Origin: Novosphingobium sp. | Lineage (GTDB): Bacteria; Pseudomonadota; Alphaproteobacteria; Sphingomonadales; Sphingomonadaceae | Reading direction: 5' to 3' | DNA length: 32,119 nucleotides | Assembly: GCA_023266625.1 (NCBI GenBank) | Contig: JAHFPT010000044.1 | Span: 1 to 32,119 of the forward strand | Part shown: positions 15,455-26,000 of the stretch, piece after piece | Layout of the letters: each line of letters begins with the position of its first letter | Position numbering within the stretch: position 1 is the first letter of the stretch | Notes under the pieces: generated by a model | Databases searched by the model: none | What the model saw: the letters and a program-made list of their open reading frames with translations, nothing else | What the model was told of the DNA's origin: nothing | Made by a program: the position numbers and the translations under genes

Positions 15455-16535
15455 TCCCTCTCAGCCGCCACACGGCGGCGCAACAGCACCGGAACAGGTC
15501 AGGGGACGGCAACCACGCCGCGCCCGATGGCAGCGCCTTTCAGCAGCTCTATAAACAGATCAACACAAGCGGCGATCACGGGGCGGCTATCCAGCGCTGT
15601 CACCCATGGCTCCCAAGCGCTGGGTGACATGGCACCCAGCCATAAACCGCACAACTCCGCCGGTTTCGCCGTCACCCGCATGGCGCTGGGTGACATGGGT
15701 GCCAGATCGTCGTGCCAGCGGGTGCCATGGCACCCAGCACAACCTCCTAATCCGGCACGGTAAAACCGCGCAGCACCCGTGCGTACGGTGCATTACACTC
15801 CTCAACGCCAATGGCGTGCGTCACAACCACCGCATGAGCCTGCTCATGCGCACCAACGCACCACCCCAGGGCGGGTAACCTCCACCGCCTTCCTGCCCGC
15901 AAACACCGCCGTCGCCACCGCCACGTCCGCCAAGAGCCTCCCCGGCAAAGACCGGGACCAGCGCAACAAAGTGGTGCACCGTGATGTCATCGCAACTCAC
16001 TGATTTTGCGTATGCTTTTCAAAAATGCACCGCATTGATGCTATCGCGCATCACAGTGGTGCGCATGGTCTCTCTCATAACCCTATGATAACAAGCCGTT
16101 AAAACCGCGCGGCAGTGCATACGGTGTGCTTGGTAATTGCGCCTCATCGCGGCGCTATCGGTGGGTTTTGAGGCTACCGGGATCGTGGTATTCGGGCCTC
16201 CCGGTGGGCAACCGCCCCAGGGCGGGAACCTCCACCGCTTTCCGGCCCGCGACACCATCACCCGCTCATCCTGAGCTTGTCGAGCCGAAGGCGACCGCAG
16301 GTCAACGACGCGCGCACATCGCCCCGGCACCGCACAGCGGCTGAGATTTGATCGACGCCGCACCTCGCGCCATTTTCGCGCACCTCGCAGCGCCAGACAC
16401 AAAGCCCCGCAAATCTGCCCGCTCCACAGCCTCGACCGCGCCAGGCACATCGCGTCCCTTTATCCTGCCCTTTCCGGCCAGCGCACCATGGCCAGCATAC
16501 GGCGGGTTTCAGGCTGCCCGCTGATGCGCGCGCGC
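15455..16535. other. 1.1-kb non-coding region with repeats, candidate origin (unit 1)
   Basis: Second copy of the non-coding region at 6942-8022, with the same hairpin (15832-15849), paired repeat blocks (15864-15887 and 16215-16237) and dispersed repeat (16265-16283). No gene is supported. Confidence 0.5.
15594..15739. repeat. Iteron-like GGGTGnCATGG cluster (unit 1)
   Basis: Same cluster as 7081-7226, with GCGCTGGGTGACATGG at 15617-15632 and 15683-15698 and the 16-bp palindrome at 15720-15735. Confidence 0.6.
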
Positions 16536-17039
16536 TTATCGGAGACTCTTGAGAGCCTCCCCCAACCGTTCGCTCACATCCTCATAAGCAGGATCATGAA
16601 GCAGCGTCTCGATCGCGGCTGCGTTGTCTTGATCGGCAACAACGGTCAGCGCGTTCGCCAGCGCCCAGCGGATTTCGCGGTCTTGCTCTTGCCGCAGTTC
16701 AGCCAAGATTGCTTCAGCCGCCACCCCTCGGGCATCTGGTGTTGTTAGCGCGCGAATGACCCCCTCACGGATACGGAGATGATAGGGTTTGCGCAGATGT
16801 TTAAGCAGCACGGGAATGGCGCTCGGGTAGCTGTCGTTCGTGTTCACCAAATCCCAGACGGAACCAACTTCAAAGCCCGCCACGGCAAGGTCTGCTATGA
16901 TTGGCTCCTCCTCGATCCTGAATTGGGCCTCGGCTGCCACCCGCTTAGCCTCACGAGCAGCATTTTGCGCTACCCATTCAGGGTCATTTTGTAGCTCCGC
17001 CATAAGCTCGGCAGCCGTCCTCATGGGCCGTTTTGCCAT
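16536..17039 (-). CDS. HEAT-repeat-like immunity protein, unit 1 (next to full-length Rhs)
   Basis: 167 residues, identical to the protein at 8023-8526. Its ATG (A at 17039) overlaps the Rhs stop codon by one base (TGATG), so it is translated directly after the 3210-residue toxin. It is the expected cognate immunity protein for the Tox-REase-7-like tip, built of HEAT-like helical repeats. With the second copy downstream the cell carries two immunity genes and one exportable toxin. Confidence 0.75.
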   Translation of the reverse strand: MAKRPMRTAAELMAELQNDPEWVAQNAAREAKRVAAEAQFRIEEEPIIADLAVAGFEVGSVWDLVNTNDSYPSAIPVLLKHLRKPYHLRIREGVIRALTTPDARGVAAEAILAELRQEQDREIRWALANALTVVADQDNAAAIETLLHDPAYEDVSERLGEALKSLR

Positions 17040-20000
17040 CACTGCGCTCCCGGAATATATTTTAGATTGATCTCACCGCGACGAACGGCGGCTTCGAGAT
17101 TTGATGTCAGTCTTGTCGATGGCCGAATATAGAGGTCAAAGGTTCGCCCAGTGCTCTGGCTGACCGTAATATAGTCCCTCAGCTGCTTGGTTAGTCCCTG
17201 AGAAGCGACATTCTTCACTTCTGTCAGCGTTGTTGTCGTCAGATTATCAGGGAACCGAAGATTGTTTGCGCCCGGAATACGGATGCCAACCTTCGGCCCG
17301 AACAGCCCAACTGCTTGCTCACCCTCAGCCCCCAACCGCGCAGCTCGGACCGTTGCGCTCTCTGCGGCGGCAAGTGCAGCAACCCCGGCGCCTGACGCTA
17401 CGGGAACAGTGAGCGGCACCCCTGTAATGATCTCGCCAAGGAATCCCGTTGTGGTAGAAATTCTACCCGCATTCACGAGGCCAAAGGTCAGTACGCCTGG
17501 GGCAGCCGCAGCTAGCAATGCTCCACCTGCAGATACGCCCAGGAAGCCGCCGATACCCAAGTTGAGTTCAGATTGACGTTCAAGAAGCAGTTGCGTACGC
17601 GCATCGTCCACTACCCAAAGGGCAGTGTGGTTCCCATCATATTGACGAACCCCCATGGTATTGGTCGTTGCGTCATAGTCCAATGCGAGGTCATGTGAGG
17701 CAACTAGATCTCCGGGGCCTGTAGTTCCAGCATCAGGTCCGTTAACGAAGCTCACACGATCCACAAATGAGGACGCCTCTTTCCTAACGTCCGAACTAGC
17801 AGCAACCCTCGCTGCCTCTAGTCGGACTGAAGCCTTAATCGACTGGCCGATCCCGGCCATTCCAGACAGATAAGTTTGTCCATCCGGCGAAATGCCTGCC
17901 AAAATTCGAGCCGTCAAACTGTATCGTGGATCGCTCAACATGGCGTCCCCCGCAGCATTAATAACATCCTGATTGACCGTAATGCCGTTGGGATCGCTGC
18001 TGGCCTTCGCCTGCGCGGCTTTTTCGGCGGCTTTGGTGCTCGCGTCCTTCGATCCCTGCGCCTCTCTTGCGCTAACCTGCCCGGCTATGGCGCGACCAAT
18101 GATAGAGCCCATGACATCGGGCAGGACGGCCTGGAGGTTCTCGCCGAAGTCGCTGCCGTCGATCAGGCTGCGGGCGGCTGCGCCTGCCGCGCCGCCCGCC
18201 AGGGTCGAGAGTGCGAAGTTGGCGAAGCCCTTGTCGCTGAATGATCTGGTCACGCTGCCCACCGCGCCGACGACGCCGCCCGCTGCAAGCCCGGCCCAGT
18301 CGAACTTCTTCTGCAAGCCGGCCGTGATGGCGACGCCCTGGATCAGGGCGTTGGACAGCACACCGCGCGCGACACCGTTGACGGCATTGGCAAAGCCTAC
18401 GCTTGTCGCCTTTTCCAGTCCTTTGGTCAGGCTGCCGCCCAGCGGGTTAACGCCCGACAGCGCCCCGCCGACCGCGCCGCCAATCGCGGCCATGCCCACC
18501 GCGCCCCAGTTGAACTTGTCCTGCAGGCCGGTGGCGATGCCGATGCCCTGCGTCGCCGCCGAGCCCAGCGCTCCGCCGATCGCGCCCGCGACGGCCCAGG
18601 TGCCAGCGCTGGCCGCACCCCCCGCAGCCCCGACAAGCCCACCAGTCAAAGAACCAATTGCCTGTCCGAACGAAAGAGTTGGCGAAAGGGCCGCAGCCGC
18701 CCCCGCCGTCACCACCACGGCGATGACAATGGCGACAATCCCCAGCAATATCGCCCCGCATCCGCCGCCATGTTTGGCGGGCGGCGGCACGGAGATCCTC
18801 GTCGCATAGTCCGCCATGTCGCGGGCTTGCTGGGAGGTGTCGTTGAGCGAGACGATCGCATCGGTATACTGGCTGGCGTGGGTGGGATCGGAGGCGGCCC
18901 GGTTCGAGAAATAGCCGGAGAGGTAAGTGCTCGCGGCTTCAACTTTGGCATGGTAGCCCCGAGTCCAATCCGCATAAGTCTTTGATGAATAAAAATCTTT
19001 GTTAGATACCGATGTTTCCGTCTCCTTCGCATAGTGTTCTTCAAAATAGGCGCTGCTGTTCAATTCTTCGGAAACCGCCTGGGCGTAGAGGTCGGGATCG
19101 ACGCCTGCCCCGGGCGCAAGGATGTTGCCATCGGCGTCGAATTGCAGGCCCGGCAGCGCGTCATACTCGCCGCCACCGCCGCCACCGCCCGAGTATGTAT
19201 TCAGATCCGGGATGGCGATCTGTAGTCCGGTCTGCAAGGCGGTGAAGGGCTGGCAGGTGGCCAGGGTTTGTCCGCCCGAATATATGTTGGGGTTGGCCTG
19301 GGCGATCTTGTACCACATCGGGTTTGGCCCCGAATTGTCGCCGAAGCCGAACTCGCCGGTGTCGGCCCAGACCTTGCTGGCGATCGAGGACAGCGTATCG
19401 CCCTCCTGCACGGTATAGAGCATCTGGCCCTGCCCGTTCGCCGGGCCGATATTGCGCGCCGAGGTGGTCTCTGTCTGGCTCAGTACCGAGCCGTCGGCTT
19501 TGTAGGTGATCACCAGTCTGTACAGCTCGTCGGTCCCGCCGGTGTAGAGGTTGGACGCCGTGATCCGGCTCTGGGTCAGCAGGCCGGTGGCATCGTAGGT
19601 GTTGGTGACGAGATCGCCGTTGGCCTCAACGCGGGTCAGCACATCGCCCAGCCCATTATAGGTCAGCGTTACGGTCTTTGTCGGCTTGTTCGGGCGGGAG
19701 AGCACCGCAGACTTGCGCTGGCCGAGGCGGTCGTAGGTGAAGCTGTAGGTTTCGTCCTTGGCGTCTGCCATCGCAGTGGGGATCGTATCGGTTGTGACTT
19801 CGAGCGGCACACCCATCCAGGGATCGTAGAGATAGAGGTCGCCGCCATAGTAGTTTGTGGTAAGTGCGTTGCCATCCTTGTCGCGGGTGAATGTGGTGAG
19901 GCGCTGCTTACCATTGTAGCCGGCTTCCAGATCGACCTGGGCAATGACGCCGCCTGTCTTGTTGTAGTAACGGAAATGGGTTAATCCGTCGGCACCCTTG

Positions 20001-23000
20001 AAATAGATGATATTGCCGAGTTTGTCGTATTTGATGTCGCGGAATATATCGCTGGTGGCATCGGCCATGCTGTCGCTAGACCAGTTGTAGACCGTCTTCC
20101 TGATCGCCGCCTGGGTCAGGCGATTGTTACGGTCATAGGTATAGTCCACCTGGCGGTAGTTGCTGGCATTGACCGGAACTGGTGCGGCGGCCCCGGCGGC
20201 GATGAAATTCGCGCCGAAATATGTCACAACCCCGTAGTATTCCTTGGTGCCATAGTAAATATGATCTGAGTATTGCTCGGACCATGTCGGTTGAGAAATG
20301 GTCTGCCTGAGAAGTATGTTGTCGGAATAGACCTTCTTGTAAATGACATTGCCACTGGCGTCATAGGTGAAGGTTGAGAGTACGCCAAAGACAGGTGGCC
20401 TTGCGGTGCTGTAGTTGTTCCAGTAGCCGGATGCATTATATTCCGCATAGCTGAGCGCCATATCAGGATCGGGAACAGGAATGACTTCGCCGTTCTCGTC
20501 ACGGTCGAGCCTGAAGGGGCCAGACACGGAAACCAGTTCAGCGATCTTGCGGTCCTGCTTGTCGTAATAGCTGTAGGTGCGCGTGCCGGTGTTGTCATTG
20601 CTGGCTTCGATCAGCAGGATGATATTGCCGCGCCGGTCATACTGGCGGGTCTCGGGATACTGTATGCCGCCGCCGCTCTTGGTCAGGACCCGGTCAAGCT
20701 TGTCGTATGTAATCGTTGTGCCGCTGCCAATCGCAATGGTCAACGTGAGATTTCCCCAGTAATCGTAGCCGCGCCCGGTTATGGTGATCGCTGTCAAATT
20801 GCCGCGCGCATCGTAGCTGTAATTATTGGTGACATTGCCTGTGACGAGGCCGTAGCTTTCATCATACAGGGTCACCGTGCGGGGTAAGGTTTCAGTCAGC
20901 ACCTGGCCCCGGCGGTTATAGGTATAACTCGTGACGCCGCCGAGCTTATTGGTGAAGGAACTGCGGTTGCCGAAGGCATCGAGGGTATAGGTTTCCGGGA
21001 ACCCTACTGCATCGGAAGTGCTGGTGAGCCGGTCAAGCGCGTCGTAACCGAACGAAGTTATCGAATCCTTGTCCGCGTCGGGCGTGAGCGTCGGCTGCAC
21101 CGCAACGTTGCCGATGTTGGTTGCCTTGTTGGCGTAGCGCGTAACCGTCGCGATCTTGCCGCTTGCGGTGTAGCTGGTGGCGGTGGCGTAACCCTCTGGA
21201 TCGACCTGCAGGATCAGGCGGTCGAACAGGTCGAAATAGAAATAGCCGGCATTGCCTTTCGGATCGGTCTGTTTCACCCGGTTGCCGCGCACATCGTATT
21301 CGAACGTCGTGATAATGTTGTTGGCAGCGACTGCATCGACCGGAACGACAGTCTGGACGATACGGCTGAGCGCATCATAGCTGTTGGTGCGGGTGAAGCC
21401 GCGGCCATCGGTCGTGCTGAGGACATTGCCCAGCGCATCGTAAGTGTAGGAGGTGGTGGTTGCATCCGCCGTGCCATAGGCGAGCGTTTCCGAGGTTATC
21501 CTGCCAAGGTTGTCGTAGACCTTATGCGTGGTGGCTGCATCGGTGGTTCCATAGGCGACAGTCGTGTCGGTGGTCTGTCCAAGTGCATCGAGTGTCAGAT
21601 GCGTGACATTACCCAGTGCATCGGTGGTGTCGGTCAGACGGTTGGCGGCGTCGTAAGTGGCGGAGGTGACAATTGCATCGGACGGAATCGTTGCGGGCAG
21701 CAACGCCAGCAGCGCAGCGGTGGTTGTCGTGTCGCTGACAGTGACCGCGCTGGCATAGCGCACCGTCTGGATGACATTGCCCGCGCCGTCGTAATAGTTG
21801 CGGGCGACATAGCCTTCGGGATCGACCGAGAGCTGCCCGCGGCCGGTGCCATCGTAGAAGGTGCGCGTGATGCGGTCTGCTGTGTTAGAAAGAGTTACGT
21901 TGCTGACATCCGTCCAATTGGGAGTTGTTGCACCATATGCGCCAGTGATCGAGCGGTACTGTAGAGTTGAGGTCGTCGTATAGGGATAGTAAGGAGATAT
22001 AGATGTGTTGATCCGGAACTCGGCGTTGTCGTCGAACGGTTTAGAGTACGAATTGACCGTAACGGGGGTCGCCAATTGACGGGTCCAGATCTGGCGGCCT
22101 TCGCCGTCGTAGCCGTAGACGGTCATATCGCCCAGGGCATCGACGGTGGCGGACAGCCGGTTTTCCCGGTCGTAGTAGTACCGCGTGACCTTGCCATTGG
22201 TATCGGTGAGCGTGGAGAGATTGCCGTTAGCGTCCCAGGTGTATTGCGTGTTGGAATATTGCCCGGACGCATAGGTGCCGATCGTCTTTTGCAGCAATCG
22301 TCCGGAATAGTCGTAGGTGAAGGTCGTCGTCCGCTCAAGCGCGGTTCCGGCAACGTCGATTTGCGTTAGGACCTGACCTTCGGCGTTATAGGTAAAATCG
22401 GTCTTGATCGCCAGGCCGTTGGCATCCTGGGTGACGCGAACCTTCTGTCCCTTAAGGTTATAGGTATAGGCAGTGACGATGCCCTTGGCATCGGTAACCG
22501 AGATAGTCTGGCCCTTGGCGTCGTAGCCATAGCTCGTGGTGAGGTTGAGCTTGCCGGTACCATAGTCCTCGACCTTGGTCAGCACGCGCCCGACTGCATC
22601 GTAGCTGTAGTGGGTATCGACGCCCTTCGCATCGATCGTGTCGATCAGGCGGTCGGCGTTATCGTAATTGTTGGTGGTGGTGCCGGCGGCATCGGTGACA
22701 GTCTTGAGATTTCCGTCCTTGTCATAAGTGTAAGTCTTGGTCCGCCCGGCGCCATCGGTGATCTGAATGGTCTGGCCATAGGCATTCTTTTTGACCGTCG
22801 AGACAATTCCTTCGGGTGTAGTGGTGGTGACATTGCGATTGAACAGATCATAGGCGAAGCTGGTCACCTTGCCGTTGCGGTCGGTCGAGGTGATGAGGTT
22901 CGAGCGGGCATCATAGGCCAGGCTCGAGGTCGCCCTCATGCGATCGGTGGACCCAGTGAGTCGGTTCGCACGGTCGTAGGTGTAGGTCTTGGTATAGGGG

Positions 23001-26000
23001 GTATAGGGATAGGAGTTGGCTGCCAGGATTCCACGCCCGTCAATGGACGAGGCCAGCTTGCCGAAGGCATCGTAAGTGGATTTGGCAGTTACCGGCGCGG
23101 CTACGGAGTCGTCATAACTCAGGGCAAACTTGCTCGATGATGAAAGCCCGCGTCGGTCATGGGTAAATGTGTCGGTGCCGATAGCGAAGTTGGCTTCGAG
23201 CTCGCCAAAGGCATTGAACCCTCTCTTGCTGACGTTGCCGAGCGGATCGGTCGTGACTGTGGCGAGCAGGTTCTTTGAACCCTGGATCGGGTCGGAGATG
23301 CTGACCGTTTGGTTGTAGTCGAAATGCGTCTTGCTATCGAGGCTGGCATTGGCAATGGCCGCGATGGCGGATGTCACTGCCGATGGCAGCAATCCGCCCG
23401 TCCAGCTGGCGATTGTTGCCGCCGCGAGGCGCGTTCCGTAAACAACGGTATCGCTGGTCTCGCCCAGGGCATTGTAGCGATATTCGGTGATCTCGCCGAG
23501 CGCATTTATCTCGAAGCGCAGATCGCCGTTGGTATCGTAGTAATATAGCGTCTTGACGCCAGTCGCGCCCGTTCCATCAGGGGTGACCTTGCTGATCAAC
23601 TGGCCGGCGGCATCGTAGCTATAACGCGTGCCATAGGTGGCATAGACGTTGTCGATCTGCGCCTGCGTCGGGCTCGCGCCCAGCGCCGCCAATGCGTTCG
23701 AGCCGACGCCGGTCAGCGCGCCGGTGAGTCGGCCTTTGCTGTCATAGCGATAAGTCTGGGTGCGGGTCTCGGTCGAGACGGTTTCCGCCACCTTCTGAGT
23801 GAGCAGATTGCCCAGGCTGTCGTAGGTGTAAGTGGTGGTCTCAGTCTGTCCGCTCGACAGCAGCCTTACCCGACTCGTCATTTGGCGGCGGGCATCGTAG
23901 GTATAGTTGGTCGTCTCGAGCGTGCCGCTGGCTGCAGGCAGGCTCGCCAGCGTATAGGCGGTGTTCGCCGTTACCTTTTGTCCGCGCACTTCCTGATCGA
24001 CGTCGCCGCGCGCGGTGTAGTGATAGCGCGTGACATTGCCCTCGCCGTCGATTGCCGCACCCAGCAGACCACGATTGTCGTAGAGCAAGTAGTTGTGGAT
24101 GTCCGAGGCCGTCGTACCGACTTGTGTAAGGAGCTGCGCGAAAGTGAAACCGCCACCCGAAGTGCCATACCAAGATTCGGGGAGCTTGGTTGCAAAGCCG
24201 ATGCTTTCGATCTTGCGCCCCGCCTTGTCGTAGACGAGCTTGGTGACATAGCCCTCAGCATCGACCGTGCCGGTTAGCAGGCCGTCGTTGTCATAGTAGG
24301 AATATGCGACACGGTCGTTGCCATACCAGTCACTTGTAGGTGAAAACGAGTTGCCTTGCCCTTTGATTCCTCCGAATTGATTCCCAATTCGCGTGGAATA
24401 ACGCGTGGATTTTATTATGCGTGAGGCACCGTCGTACGCAAATCCCGTCGCCGCACCCGATTTGTCGATGGTCGCGATGAGCCGCCCGGCCTTGTCGTAA
24501 TAACTGTTGCTCCAGCGATCGCCGGCCTGGTCATAGGGACGGATGCTGTCGAAAGTGACACTCGTCGGATTGCCGCTTGCGTCGATCAGGCTGGCGAGCT
24601 GGGCTGCGGTGAGCCCCGTCGCATAGCGCCCCGTCGCGATCGGGCGATCGGCGGCGTCGTATAGATATTCCGTCACCGAGCCGTCGCTTGCGACACTACC
24701 GATCTGCCGGCCAATCTTGTCGTAGAAGTAATAGGTTTTGACACCCAGCGGATCGGTCTTGATGCGCAAGCGACCGAGGCTGTCGTATTTGTAGCTGGTG
24801 GTGTCGCCGAGATTTGTGGCGAAACCGATCAGCTCGCCTGCCTTGTTGAAACTCGAGGTCTGCACCAGCCCGCTCGCCAGCGTAATCACGGTCTGGGCCT
24901 GACTGTCGAGGAAGGAAGTCGAGGTGACGACGCCCCCTGCATCGGTAAACTGCAAGGTCCGGCCCATACCATCATAGACATAGAGCACTGCGGCACTGCC
25001 ATCGTTGGCCTGTGTGCTCAGCAGATTGCCGTATTGGTCGTAGACATAGGTCGTGCGGCTGTAGTCCGAGGTGAGCAGGCCGTTGCCAGCCGTATCTGCC
25101 TTCGAATAGGTGGTGACGGTCGCGGTGTTGCCGCGAAAGTCGTAGGTCCAGTCGGTCCGGAGCGCGCTGCTCTTGTCAGCGATGGCCGTGACCCAATTGG
25201 CAGCCTCGGTCTCCGAGATCGTCGCGCTGGTATAAAGGTTGTTCGAATACTGGAGCGTTGCGACCAGCTGGCCGGGCGCATCGTAGCGATATTCCGTTAT
25301 GCGTCCTTCGGCGCTGACGGCAAAGCGCAGATGGTTCTCGCTGTCATAGGCATAGCGCGTCGTCATCGCGCCTATCGCTGCATTTCCGCCGAGTCCGTCA
25401 TTATCGAGGCCGGTGAAGCGGGTTTCGGTCAGCAGCTCGTTCTTGCTGCCATACGTCCGCTTGACCGAATTTTGCGCGGCATCGACCATCTCGGTCATAT
25501 TGCCGTTCGCGTCATAGGCGTAGTTTTCGATCGTCAGGGCATAGGTGGTGTTGCCCACATTCGCCGTGCCATCGAAGCGCATCACCCGGGTGACATCACC
25601 ATTGGCATTGTATTCGAAGGTTGTAACTTCCGGGTTGCTTGCTGGAGAAGCTTGCCCAGGAGCGGGGGTCGTCAGGCGTGTAAGCTGCCCCGCGCTGTCG
25701 TAGAGCAAGGTCGTCACATTGCCTTGTGCATCCGTGACGGTTGTCGAACCGGTGCCATAGGCAATTGTCGTCGTACGGGTGACGCCGGTTTCGGCGGTTT
25801 GAGTGAAGGAGGTTACCCGGTCGCTAGTGTCATAGGTGAAGGCCATAAGTGTGCCGTCGACCTGGGCTATCGAGGCGACGCGTTTGGATGTACCGTCATA
25901 CGTATAGGTGGTGGTGTAGACCTTGCCATCGGCGATGCTGTTGTCGTCGGGGCTGAGATCGGTCTGGACACTCACGAGCCGGTTGGATGCATCGTAGGCA

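Larger units (their letters stand above)
9580..18111 (-). mobile_element. Integrative toxin-tip element, rhs-proximal copy (unit 1)
   Basis: This copy adjoins the rhs core. At its right edge the match to the other copy ends at base 18111; the next bases are rhs core here but element leader at 9599. It carries the same cargo as the distal copy. Its toxin tip is fused in frame to the rhs core, so this copy supplies the C-terminus of the full-length protein. The sharp junction on the core side, with no homology beyond the 19-bp site, favours site-specific integration over homologous exchange. Confidence 0.85.

Noticed and set aside
1067-18111. Compound transposon or insertion sequence duplication
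   Set aside because: No transposase, no terminal inverted repeats and no short target duplication; the ends coincide with a 19-bp core and the unit encodes a tyrosine recombinase.
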